Source of the DNA: Allocoprococcus sp004560705
Lineage (GTDB): Bacteria; Bacillota; Clostridia; Lachnospirales; Lachnospiraceae
Direction: 5' to 3'
Assembly: GCF_052065755.1 (NCBI RefSeq)
Contig: NZ_JBQHTK010000005.1
Location: 62,001 to 126,000, forward strand
DNA: 64,000 bases
Below the pieces are notes generated by a model. The model was not told the DNA's origin, did no database searches, and worked only from the letters and a program-made list of their open reading frames with translations. Below are positions 17,956 through 26,798 of the stretch, piece after piece; positions within the stretch are counted from its first letter, which is position 1; the number at the start of each line of letters is the position of its first letter. A program made the translations under genes and the position numbers.

Positions 17956-18603
17956 CTACCAAATTTGATTCTTAAGCGGACCAATAGAAATGTGTTCTTC
18001 GTCCAGCCGTGCAATCCGCGCTTCCGGCTTTTCCCCTTTACGCAAATACACACGATTTGCACCGACTCCTGCAATCTTCAGCATCTGAGGCTTCATAGCC
18101 AACGCAACGACAAACGCATTTTTATTTCCTGCCGCTCCTGCATGTACAGTACCACGGATCGTACCGAGCACCACAATATTACCGCGTGAAACGACAGTCG
18201 CTCCAAATTCTACATCGCCTAATATAATGATGCTTTTTTCCGTTTCCAGTACCTGCCTCTTCTTCAGTGTCCCCCGGTAGAACTGTCCTTCTCTTCTGGG
18301 CAAATCTTCAAGACATTCTTCCACCACGCTTTTGTACAATCTTTCTGTATTCTCGTTTTTGTCGAAAATACATACAATATGGATGTGCGCAATATCTGTG
18401 ATCAAATCTATGATTTCTTCTTCCTGCGGCTTGGTAAGCACTCGCCCCTCAAAGGTAATCGCCATGCTTGCATCTTTAAAAAATTTTGCCGATTCAGTGA
18501 AACTTGTCCTAAGTTCCTCAAGGATCTGCTTATATTCTGCCTCAGGATCCATATGAACGATCAAGCCGTATTTATTACTTTTAATTACGACTTTCTGATT
18601 CAA
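17956..18603 (-). CDS. minC: Septum-site determining protein MinC
   Basis: About 215 residues. The N-terminal domain inhibits FtsZ assembly; the C-terminal beta-helix (IILGDVEFGATVVSRGNIVVLGTIRGTVHAG) dimerises and binds MinD. The longest frame begins with GTG at 18612, but AAGGAG abuts it with no spacing. A TTG three codons later (18603) has AAGGAG at 8 bases and gives the usual NQKVVIKS beginning, so TTG is the probable start. It lies between mrdA and minD. Confidence 0.9.
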   Translation of the reverse strand: MNQKVVIKSNKYGLIVHMDPEAEYKQILEELRTSFTESAKFFKDASMAITFEGRVLTKPQEEEIIDLITDIAHIHIVCIFDKNENTERLYKSVVEECLEDLPRREGQFYRGTLKKRQVLETEKSIIILGDVEFGATVVSRGNIVVLGTIRGTVHAGAAGNKNAFVVALAMKPQMLKIAGVGANRVYLRKGEKPEARIARLDEEHISIGPLKNQIW

Positions 18604-18617
18604 GTCCCCCACTCCTT

Positions 18618-21569
18618 CTAATCTCCGTGAACTCCTGTCACAGTAATTTCTGCAGCATGACCGGTGATAAGTTCATTACGATCAGCCAATCCATAATAAT
18701 ACCGCATCAGATCACGTCCAATTTCAGAAACATACAACGATTCATATCCGTTTTTAATTCGGATTGCAAATGCAATCTCTGGTTCGTCACTCGGCGCGAA
18801 TCCAACAAACAGACCATGGTTCGCATGCGATTTACTTTGCTGGGCAGTACCCGTTTTACCGGACATCGCAAATCCATTCAAAGAAGAATAGGTACTGCTG
18901 CTGGTGACAACGGCACGCATTCCCTGATGCACCGCATCCCAGGTGTTGTTGGAAACATTTTCAATCTGATTCAGAGCACTCGGCTCAGACTGTTCAATCA
19001 CATCGCCTTCCACAGTTGTAACTTTGTCGATCAATGTCAGATTATATACGGTTCCACGGTTCGCAACAGCAGTAATATATCTGGCAAGCTGTGTCGTTGT
19101 ATAGTTATTGGTTCCTTGTCCAATCGCAGACCGGACCGCATCCTGATCGGAAATCTGAGGCTCCGATTCTGGTATCTCTATACCTGTTTTCTGCCCGAGA
19201 CCAAATAAAGTCGCATACTGCTTCAAAACCGCAAGGCCTTTATCGGACGAATATCTTGTAGCTGTAGCTTCGCCACTTGTATCCGAAAGATCATTCTCAT
19301 TAAGCGCATCGTTCGTAAGTCCCAGACGATATCCCACCTCATAGAAAAACAGGTTACATGATTTCTGAATCGCACCGGATACATTCAGTGATCCATGGGA
19401 GCTCGGATAAACCCAGCACTTCGGATTCGGTGATACTTTTTTATAAACACCGCTGCAGTTCAGATATGTATCAGAACTAATCACACCCTCTGTCAATCCT
19501 GCAGTCGCAACCAACGGTTTGTAAGTAGAACCCGGTGCCGTCCGCTCCTGTGTGGCATTGTTATAAAGCGGTGCCGCCTGATTCTGCCGCAGCTGGCTAT
19601 AATAATCAGAATCCATACTGTTCGCCAGACGGTTATTATCATATCCCGGATAAGAGACGCATGCCAGCACTTCTCCTGTATTGACATCCGTCACTACAAC
19701 AGATCCTGTACATGGTTCCAGTCCAAGCTGCCCCGGAGTGATTTCAAGCGTTTGAATCTTACCGCGAATAAAATCATAAGGACCGGTCGCACCACTTACA
19801 AGGTTATTGTATTGGGTTTCATCATAATCCAGGACTTCCTGTTCATACAAGAGCAGACAGATCTGCGTACCTGTAATCCGGCCTGTCTTGATCATATATT
19901 TATAAATCAGTTTCTCAAATCCGGAATCCGTCGACAGTTTCTTCCCAATGAAGTTCACGAGTCCCTGGTAAGTCTCACCAAGATCAGAATAACTGCTCTC
20001 CTCATCCATGTATTCCTTCAGTTTCGATGTATCGATCCAGTTCTGGGAAATTGCATAGTTCAAATATGTATATAAGCTGATCGTCTCATCTTCTTCCCAG
20101 GCAAGGTATGTCTTGTCCTTCGTATCAATCTTATCTGTCTGTAATATCTTTGCATTGGTTGTAAGAAGATCACTGATCACATAGCTCAAATAAGCCTGCA
20201 TTTCTTTTGAACATTCTTTATATGCAGGAGCATTCGGATTTCCCAGCTGTTCCAGAACTTCTGAAATCACTTCTTCATGTCTCGTAATGTATGCCTGATA
20301 CACAGCCTGTTCTGTCGATTTGGCATCCGGATTTTCAAAATGTCCGGTATCCAGGATCTCATTTGAAATAAATGCATTGTAGACGTCATCGATTGGAATG
20401 ATAACATCACTCTCATCTGTAAGCTGACTCCGATCATAGTTCATGACATTCGCCATCTTTGCAACCACAATTCCGGCAATCTTTTCTTCCAGCAAGTCAT
20501 AAGCTGCTTTTTGTAGATTTGCATCGATTGAAAGATAGACATCATTTCCTGCTTTTGCCTCGGAAACTTCATCTGTTTCTATGATTTTCCCCACGCTGTT
20601 TACGTAAAGCTTGATTTCTCCTTTCGGCCCCTGGAGCGTCTCGTCCAGAACCTGTTCCAATCCAGCTTTACCAACAATATCTGTAAGGGAATATCTTTCC
20701 TGCGTTTCTTTGTCCATGGAGTCATACTCTTCCTGGGAAATGGTACCGGTATATCCGAGAATAGATGCAAAATACTTGCTGTCGGGATAAACTCTCAGAG
20801 AATCTTCTGCGATATTGACGCCCTGAAGTGTATCAATATTCTCCATAATGGCTGCTTTTGTTTCTTCACTCACATCACTTGCTACCGTTGTAGCGACATA
20901 TTTCTGATACCGGTTCAGACTCATGGCATAACGGATATTGACCATTTTCAGAACCATCTCTTTCGAAAATTCTTCCTGATCAATTCCATATCCCCATCGT
21001 TTATCCGTACAGAGATAGTTGATGATATCTTCTGCGGTATATGCCTTCTGTTCATCAGAAAGCTTGTCAATTGTGGCATATCCGAAAATATCCGCAAGAA
21101 AACGAAGCTTCTGAGTCGAATCTTCATCCATCGTATATTGATATTCTCCGTTATCATTCAGAACAATCTTAAAATTATTGATGATGGAATCCCCGTTAGA
21201 TTCTACAATATCAATTACTTTCAGAACCGTCTCATTGATAATCTGATTCTTTTCGGCAGTAGTACTGTTGCTGTAATCCCCGTTGTCTTCTATTGTGACA
21301 GAATAGGCAAGCTTATTGTCGGCAAGAACCACACCGTTACGGTCCAGAATCCGGCCTCTTGTTCCTTGTACTTCTTTTGTCTTCTGAATCTGTAATTTAT
21401 AGTCATCCAGATACTCCTGTCCTTTTACGATCTGCAGATAAAAAACTCTCTGAACAAGAATTGCTGACATCACACAGAACGCGATCATTACAACAAAAGC
21501 CCTGGATTTAACTATCTCGATTGCCCATGCCTTCAGGCGTTCCCATAATTTATACAAATTTACTTGCAC
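18618..21569 (-). CDS. mrdA: Penicillin-binding protein 2 (transpeptidase)
   Basis: Class B PBP that crosslinks peptidoglycan with RodA in the elongation complex. It has one N-terminal membrane helix, a pedestal domain with GRILDRNGVVLADN, and a transpeptidase domain with APGSTYKPL (SxxK), KSCNLFF (SxN) and SGKTGTAQQ (KTG). At up to 983 residues it is much longer than E. coli PBP2 (about 630); an acidic, helical insertion lies roughly at residues 370-620. GTG at 21569 lies directly against AAAGGA; TTG at 21557, 11 bases from AGGAG, may be the true start. It overlaps mreD. Confidence 0.92.
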   Translation of the reverse strand: MQVNLYKLWERLKAWAIEIVKSRAFVVMIAFCVMSAILVQRVFYLQIVKGQEYLDDYKLQIQKTKEVQGTRGRILDRNGVVLADNKLAYSVTIEDNGDYSNSTTAEKNQIINETVLKVIDIVESNGDSIINNFKIVLNDNGEYQYTMDEDSTQKLRFLADIFGYATIDKLSDEQKAYTAEDIINYLCTDKRWGYGIDQEEFSKEMVLKMVNIRYAMSLNRYQKYVATTVASDVSEETKAAIMENIDTLQGVNIAEDSLRVYPDSKYFASILGYTGTISQEEYDSMDKETQERYSLTDIVGKAGLEQVLDETLQGPKGEIKLYVNSVGKIIETDEVSEAKAGNDVYLSIDANLQKAAYDLLEEKIAGIVVAKMANVMNYDRSQLTDESDVIIPIDDVYNAFISNEILDTGHFENPDAKSTEQAVYQAYITRHEEVISEVLEQLGNPNAPAYKECSKEMQAYLSYVISDLLTTNAKILQTDKIDTKDKTYLAWEEDETISLYTYLNYAISQNWIDTSKLKEYMDEESSYSDLGETYQGLVNFIGKKLSTDSGFEKLIYKYMIKTGRITGTQICLLLYEQEVLDYDETQYNNLVSGATGPYDFIRGKIQTLEITPGQLGLEPCTGSVVVTDVNTGEVLACVSYPGYDNNRLANSMDSDYYSQLRQNQAAPLYNNATQERTAPGSTYKPLVATAGLTEGVISSDTYLNCSGVYKKVSPNPKCWVYPSSHGSLNVSGAIQKSCNLFFYEVGYRLGLTNDALNENDLSDTSGEATATRYSSDKGLAVLKQYATLFGLGQKTGIEIPESEPQISDQDAVRSAIGQGTNNYTTTQLARYITAVANRGTVYNLTLIDKVTTVEGDVIEQSEPSALNQIENVSNNTWDAVHQGMRAVVTSSSTYSSLNGFAMSGKTGTAQQSKSHANHGLFVGFAPSDEPEIAFAIRIKNGYESLYVSEIGRDLMRYYYGLADRNELITGHAAEITVTGVHGD

Positions 21570-22077
21570 TCCTTTTTTCTTCCTCTTCCAGTCGTCGATT
21601 CGTATGCAGGATCACCTGATATAAGCCCAGTGTGATCAGAATGGTGTAAACAAGTTCCGGCATTATGATATGATTGAAATAATACCAGAAATTAAAATCG
21701 CTTTTCAGCATAAAAAGGAAAATATAAACAACCAGGCTGTAAACCAGTTCACTCGCCGAAATCAGCGCCAGCGGAAGCTTGATGTCTTCATCATAAAATA
21801 CCCTGCTGAAAAATCCGTTGCAATATCCAATCACCATATACACCAAGGCATAAAATCCAATTAAATCGCCACCCAGAATATCTTTGAGTAATCCGCAAAA
21901 GAATCCGATGAACAGACCTTCCTTTCTTCCGCGCATAAAACCAAAGGAAGAAGTGACTACGATCAGTAGATTCGGGATGACCGATGCCAGGGCCAGATAT
22001 TGAAATATTGTCGTCTCCAGTAGGAAACAGATCAGTATGATAACGGTACAGACTGCAATCCGTTTTAATTTCTTCAT
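21550..22077 (-). CDS. mreD: Rod shape-determining protein MreD
   Basis: A 175-residue integral membrane protein with five or so hydrophobic segments and the small Asp/Gly pattern FFCGLLKDILGGDLIGFYAL typical of MreD. It bridges MreC to the RodA/PBP2 elongation complex. AAAAGGAGTAAGG precedes the ATG. Situated between mreC and mrdA, with a 2-base gap after mreC. Confidence 0.9.
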   Translation of the reverse strand: MKKLKRIAVCTVIILICFLLETTIFQYLALASVIPNLLIVVTSSFGFMRGRKEGLFIGFFCGLLKDILGGDLIGFYALVYMVIGYCNGFFSRVFYDEDIKLPLALISASELVYSLVVYIFLFMLKSDFNFWYYFNHIIMPELVYTILITLGLYQVILHTNRRLEEEEKRSASKFV

Positions 22078-22079
22078 CC

Positions 22080-22940
22080 TTACTCCTTTTTATCAATCAA
22101 GTCTTTCTTTGTGGTAGTGATAACCAGCACTTCATTTAATTCATGAAAATCCGTAGCCGGGATAATATATCCAGAACGTGTCAGATTGTTTGCATCAACC
22201 GTAACCTCGGAGACATATCCAATCAGAAGCCCCTGAAGATATTTGTCACTGATATTGGAAGTTACGACCTGAGTGCCTACCTTAACTTCATTCTCATTGT
22301 TTGCAAGTTGCTCGAATTTGACAACACCTTCACCTATCAGCTTCAGATCGCCGCTGACAATACATTTGTCAAAAGTTTCCAGCATCATGGCACTCACATT
22401 TTTATCATCAATGATGGAACTTACAATGGAATAATTCGGCCCGACTTCTGTAACGATGCCGACAAGCCCTGCACCTGAAAGCACATTCATATCCACTTCA
22501 ATACCGTCGTTGCTTCCCTTGTCGATCGTGAATCTTGAAAACCAGTTGCTGTTTTCACTGGCAATAACATTCGCCCCGACCTTTGGATAATCTGCCGTAT
22601 CCTGATGCATTTTAAAAAGTTCCTGAAGTCGTTCCAGCTCTGCGGAATTCTGTTGAAGCTGATTATTTTCAATCGTCAGCTCCGCAACTTTTTCTTTCAG
22701 TTGTTTATTTTCTTCTCTCACTTCCTGAAGCGTTGCAAAATTATCGGACACATCACTGATCCACATCCCCACACGGTTGATGCCCTTCTGCATTGGTACC
22801 ACCGTATATCCGGCTACCCATGCGAGCGGCCCTTTCCCGGTATCTGCAAAACCGGAAAGTCCCATTAATATAATACAAATTATTGCAAGGATCAGAAGCC
22901 AGTATTTGCTTGCAAGTGAAAATTGGTTTTTTGCTTTCAT
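22080..22940 (-). CDS. mreC: Rod shape-determining protein MreC
   Basis: A 286-residue membrane-anchored scaffold: N-terminal membrane helix (about residues 13-30), a coiled coil (VREENKQLKEKVAELTIENN region, about 75-110) and a C-terminal beta domain (GLVGIVTEVGPNYSIV and later). It links MreB to periplasmic or outer-face enzymes. The ATG follows the mreB stop codon directly, with AGGTGG lying inside the last mreB codons, so translation of the two is coupled. Confidence 0.93.
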   Translation of the reverse strand: MKAKNQFSLASKYWLLILAIICIILMGLSGFADTGKGPLAWVAGYTVVPMQKGINRVGMWISDVSDNFATLQEVREENKQLKEKVAELTIENNQLQQNSAELERLQELFKMHQDTADYPKVGANVIASENSNWFSRFTIDKGSNDGIEVDMNVLSGAGLVGIVTEVGPNYSIVSSIIDDKNVSAMMLETFDKCIVSGDLKLIGEGVVKFEQLANNENEVKVGTQVVTSNISDKYLQGLLIGYVSEVTVDANNLTRSGYIIPATDFHELNEVLVITTTKKDLIDKKE

Positions 22941-23963
22941 CTATCTCATCCACCTATAATTCTCGTCTAGCATTGAATATGCGTGTTTTCTAAGCTCTTT
23001 GGACCGGATAATCTGACTCAGTCCTTCCACCGCGCAAATATCCGGATGACGCGCAGTGTGAACCCGGTAACCGGTTGCCCCTTCTATGTAACTGGAAAGA
23101 CCCGGAAGATAGGAAAGACCTCCTGTCAGAAAGATACCGTTCTTCTGTATGGCCTTCAATACTTCCGGAGGCGTTCTTTCAAGCAGAAGGTTGATCTGCA
23201 TGATACATTCCGAAAGCGGCTCCTTCATGGCGGCACGTACCAGGCTGATCGGAATTTCCTGTTGTTTCGGAACTCCGGTTACCAGATTTCTTCCGGCAAC
23301 GACCATAGTCTCACTGCTCTCTCCGCCAAACACACCGAAACGCCGCCTCAGTGTTTCTGCCGTAAGCCTTCCAATCAGGAAATCATAATTATGCCGCACC
23401 AGATTCGCCACAGCATTGTCAAATGTATTCCCACCGATTTTGATCAGTTTATTCAGCACCATACCACCGGATGCGACAACCGAAATTTCCGTCGTCTCAC
23501 CTCCGAAATCTGCAATCATAACCCCTTTTGTATTCTGAACATCCATTCCGAGTCCGATGCAGTGTGCAATTCCCCGTTCTACAATATTGACCTCCCGGGC
23601 TCTTGCGGTCGAATGGACCACGAGATCAAAGAAAGCCCGTTTCTCCACCTCAGTAACATCGGTCGGAACAGCGATCACGTATTCAGCACCTCTTGCAAAC
23701 TGGCGGTCTTTTTTCAGCAGATTCTGAAGCAGATACTGCATATCGTTAAATCGGCTGATGACCCCTTCCTTCATAGGAAACACAACCTGTATATTTCCCG
23801 GGGCTTTTTCATACATTTCATATGCTTCATCACCGACAGCAAAAATTGTTTTCTGATTGGCGATTGCAATGACATTCTTTTCCTTCCATATGGTGTCCTT
23901 TTTTTTATCATAAACTTTGATCTCATAAGTTCCAAGATCAATACCGTAAACATTTCTTGCCAT
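22941..23963 (-). CDS. mreB: Actin-like shape protein MreB (divergent)
   Basis: A 340-residue actin-fold ATPase that guides cell-wall synthesis. The N-terminal phosphate loop reads YGIDLGTYEIKVY and the second IADFGGETTEISV; MreB usually has GIDLGTANT and DIGGGTTE, so Gly to Glu in the second loop and the altered first loop mark a divergent member. GGLSYLPGLSSYI is the adenosine region. Position upstream of mreC and mreD supports MreB. AAAGGAATATAGCAA precedes the ATG. Confidence 0.88.
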   Translation of the reverse strand: MARNVYGIDLGTYEIKVYDKKKDTIWKEKNVIAIANQKTIFAVGDEAYEMYEKAPGNIQVVFPMKEGVISRFNDMQYLLQNLLKKDRQFARGAEYVIAVPTDVTEVEKRAFFDLVVHSTARAREVNIVERGIAHCIGLGMDVQNTKGVMIADFGGETTEISVVASGGMVLNKLIKIGGNTFDNAVANLVRHNYDFLIGRLTAETLRRRFGVFGGESSETMVVAGRNLVTGVPKQQEIPISLVRAAMKEPLSECIMQINLLLERTPPEVLKAIQKNGIFLTGGLSYLPGLSSYIEGATGYRVHTARHPDICAVEGLSQIIRSKELRKHAYSMLDENYRWMR

Positions 23964-23983
23964 TTGCTATATTCCTTTCACAG

Positions 23984-24694
23984 CTACGCATTCCCTAAAT
24001 ACCCCTCAAGGGCAAGACTGACATAACAGTTGTCTCCGATAATAATATGGTCAAGGAGCTCAATTCCCAGGATTTCCCCTGCCTCCTTCACCCTTCTGGT
24101 CACCAGAATATCAGCCCGGCTCGGCGACGGATCACCGCTGGGATGATTATGCATAAGTATGATGTATACTGCATTTTTCATAAGAGCTTCCACAAAAAGC
24201 TCACGCGGGGAAACCAGCGACATATTGATCGTTCCTTTGGATATCTCACTTTCACCGATCAGTTTAGATCGGGTATTCAGCATAAGCAGCTTCATATGCT
24301 CCTGCCTGCGGTGACGCATATCTTCCATATAATAGTCCGCTATGGTATCCGGTTTGGAAAAATCCAGTTCTTTCCCGGCAGAAAGCTGCGCCATTCTTTT
24401 GGAAAGTTCACAAAGGCAAAGAATCTGTATCGCCTTTACCCTGCCGATTCCCTGCACTTTCATCAGTTCTTCTTTGGTCCAGTTCTGCAGATGAGTCTCA
24501 TCCTTATTCTGTACACCGGTATCCGGGTACAAAAGTTTTCTGGCCAGTTCAAGGGAATTTTCTCCCTTTGTACCTGTACGCAGCAGAACGGCAAGCAATT
24601 CAATATCTGTCAAACTGCCCGCCCCAAAACGCTCGCATTTTTCATACGGGCGTTCATCTGCTATCATGTCTTTCATGGTTTTGTTTTGATTCAT
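23984..24694 (-). CDS. radC: RadC-family JAMM protein
   Basis: About 236 residues. An N-terminal helix-hairpin-helix region (MKVQGIGRVKAIQILCLCEL) and a C-terminal JAMM/MPN metalloprotease-like domain with HNHPSGDPSPSRAD. It was once named a DNA repair protein, but its biochemical role is not settled. The ATG at 24694 (MNQNKTMKDM) has AAGG close by; the 33-residue in-frame extension is hydrophobic, lacks RadC similarity and is not included. First gene of the mre cluster, as in Bacillus. Confidence 0.9.
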   Translation of the reverse strand: MNQNKTMKDMIADERPYEKCERFGAGSLTDIELLAVLLRTGTKGENSLELARKLLYPDTGVQNKDETHLQNWTKEELMKVQGIGRVKAIQILCLCELSKRMAQLSAGKELDFSKPDTIADYYMEDMRHRRQEHMKLLMLNTRSKLIGESEISKGTINMSLVSPRELFVEALMKNAVYIILMHNHPSGDPSPSRADILVTRRVKEAGEILGIELLDHIIIGDNCYVSLALEGYLGNA

Positions 24695-24764
24695 AATCCT
24701 TATATAGGATTCGATAATTCGAAAAAAGACGTTCTCATACAGCACAAAAAATGCCTTACGGCAT

Positions 24765-25025
24765 CTATAAGAAACGATAAATAAATATGGCAAGCACTAC
24801 ACCAATGATGCTCGCTATCGTAATCTTGATGCTAAGCCCAAAGGTAATTACCACCATACCGAGATTTAGAATGATCGGACTGTCGAATCCGAATGTCTGT
24901 CCATAGGACAGCCAGCTAAGTGCCGGTACATTCTCTGTCATCATGGCAATAAAACCTCCCAGCACAATTCCTGTTAAAACAAACAGAAACAGAGCCCATG
25001 TATTCTTGCTTCCGGCTCCCTTCAT
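24765..25025 (-). CDS. DUF4321 membrane protein
   Basis: An 86-residue protein with two or three membrane helices (LFLFVLTGIVLGGFIAMM; ILNLGMVVITFGLSIKI; a C-terminal helix) and a PALSWLSYGQTFGF segment between them, matching DUF4321. Function unknown. GAGGAGGAGTACAG precedes the ATG. It lies just upstream of radC and may be cotranscribed with the shape genes. Confidence 0.85.
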   Translation of the reverse strand: MKGAGSKNTWALFLFVLTGIVLGGFIAMMTENVPALSWLSYGQTFGFDSPIILNLGMVVITFGLSIKITIASIIGVVLAIFIYRFL

Positions 25026-25106
25026 CTGTACTCCTCCTCTTTTTTTGAATCACAAACTGTGATTATTTTAGCATATTTTAAAAAACGTGTATAGCCTTTT
25101 TAGACA

Positions 25107-26798
25107 TTAAATTTTTCTTAAAGCATCTTCATTTTTGTCGAATGAAGCATATTTTTTGCGGATCGTTTCCGCGATCTTTATGCCGTCCACTGCGGCTGAC
25201 GTAATCCCGCCTGCATATCCGGCGCCTTCTCCACACGGATATAGTCCGCAAATACGGCTCTCCATCGTTTCATTTCTGAGAATTCTGACCGGGGAAGAGG
25301 TTCTGCTTTCCACCGCCGAAAGAATCGTATCCGGATGCGAAAAACCTCGGATTTTCGTATTAAATTCTTCCATTCCCTCAACCAGAGATCTTGCAATCTG
25401 CTCCGGGAAAATCTGTTTTAGCTCCGCTTTTTTCCAACCGCCTTTCATACACGGAACCATTTCTCTGAATTCCATGCACACAGGACGTGTGTCCAACTTC
25501 CCGGCATCCAATTGAAGACTTTGGCAAAAATCCCCATAGCGCTGAACCGGGATCCTGCCATTTCCCGCTTCATAGGCCGCCTTTTCCAGTTTACGCTGAA
25601 ATTCCACACCAGAAAGCGGATGCTTGGAACCAAAATCTTCCGGAGATACGGTTACGACGATAGCACTGTTGGCGTTCCGGCTGTCTCTCGCGTGATAACT
25701 CATTCCGTTTACCGCCAGGTGTCCTTCTTCCGATGATGCATTGACCACATATCCACCCGGACACATGCAGAATGAATACACACCACGCCCATTCGGTAGT
25801 TTTGCTGTCAGTTTATAAGCCGCAGCCGGGAGTGAATCCGGATATTCTGCCCCGTACTGGGAACGGTTGATCAGTTCCTGAGGATGCTCCGCACGCACCC
25901 CCACCGCAAATGATTTTGCTTCCATTGGGATCCCGGTCTCATAAAGCATGCCAAATGTATCCCTCGCACTGTGTCCCGGCGCCAAAACAAGAACTTCGAC
26001 CGGTAATTCCCTCACGTTATTTTTCTCTTCGGCATCTGTTTCTACCCAGATTCCCTTCAATTTTCGTCCGGACTCATTTAGGATAAGTGACGTCATTTTC
26101 GTATGAAAATGAACTTCTCCTCCCCATGCAAGAATCTGCTCGCGCATATTCCGAATGACCGTACACAGAATATCCGTTCCGATATGCGGTTTTGCGTCAT
26201 ACAGGATCTCCTCCGGCGCTCCGTGTTTGACGAAGGTTTCCAGCACGGCCCGGATCCTTCCGTTCGGGTCTTTGACCAGTGTATTGAGTTTTCCGTCGGA
26301 AAATGTTCCGGCTCCTCCCTCTCCGAACTGAACATTGGAATCCGGCTTAAGCACTCCGGTTTCCCAGAATTTCTTCACATCCTCCTGTCGTTCTTCCACA
26401 GGAGCTCCCCGCTCGATCAAGATCGGACGCATCCCACACTTGGCCAGAAAATACGCGCAGAAAATTCCCGCCGGACCGCATCCGACTATGACCGGCCTTT
26501 CTTTCAGACGGCAGGAGCCCTCTTCGGGGAAATGATACCGTTCTTCCCGGCAGACGCTGACATCTGAATTGCCTTTCTTCTTCGACACCCGTTTCCAGAC
26601 AGCCTGCTCATCGTTTACTTTCACATCAATGGTGTATACATAATAAAGTTCCGGCTTGCGCCTGGCATCCAGAGATCTTTTCCGAATGGTAAGATCCAGC
26701 AACTGCATTTCCTGAATTCCGAGACGCTTCCGTACCTTCTTTTTCAATTCTTCTTCGGTATGCCCCACCTTTATTTTTAACTGACTGATTCTAAGCAT
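25107..26798 (-). CDS. FAD-dependent oxidoreductase, uncharacterised
   Basis: A 563-residue flavoprotein. An N-terminal small domain (residues 1-90, MLRISQLKIKV) is followed by the FAD-binding site PVIVGCGPAGIFCAYFLA and a second flavin contact at LYPCGEGAGYAGGITSAAVDG. It resembles the 'FAD-dependent protein C-terminal domain' or 'NAD(FAD)-utilizing dehydrogenase' family; the substrate is unknown. The ATG at 26798 follows AAAGGAGCAGCGA; the longer frame to 26984 lies in the upstream gene and is rejected. Overlaps the BaiN-like gene by 8 bases. Confidence 0.85.
   Translation of the reverse strand: MLRISQLKIKVGHTEEELKKKVRKRLGIQEMQLLDLTIRKRSLDARRKPELYYVYTIDVKVNDEQAVWKRVSKKKGNSDVSVCREERYHFPEEGSCRLKERPVIVGCGPAGIFCAYFLAKCGMRPILIERGAPVEERQEDVKKFWETGVLKPDSNVQFGEGGAGTFSDGKLNTLVKDPNGRIRAVLETFVKHGAPEEILYDAKPHIGTDILCTVIRNMREQILAWGGEVHFHTKMTSLILNESGRKLKGIWVETDAEEKNNVRELPVEVLVLAPGHSARDTFGMLYETGIPMEAKSFAVGVRAEHPQELINRSQYGAEYPDSLPAAAYKLTAKLPNGRGVYSFCMCPGGYVVNASSEEGHLAVNGMSYHARDSRNANSAIVVTVSPEDFGSKHPLSGVEFQRKLEKAAYEAGNGRIPVQRYGDFCQSLQLDAGKLDTRPVCMEFREMVPCMKGGWKKAELKQIFPEQIARSLVEGMEEFNTKIRGFSHPDTILSAVESRTSSPVRILRNETMESRICGLYPCGEGAGYAGGITSAAVDGIKIAETIRKKYASFDKNEDALRKI

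Noticed and set aside
22983..24026. A 347-codon plus-strand ORF opposite mreB
   Set aside because: It is the mirror of a well-supported coding gene, has no ribosome binding site or family pattern, and runs across gene borders.
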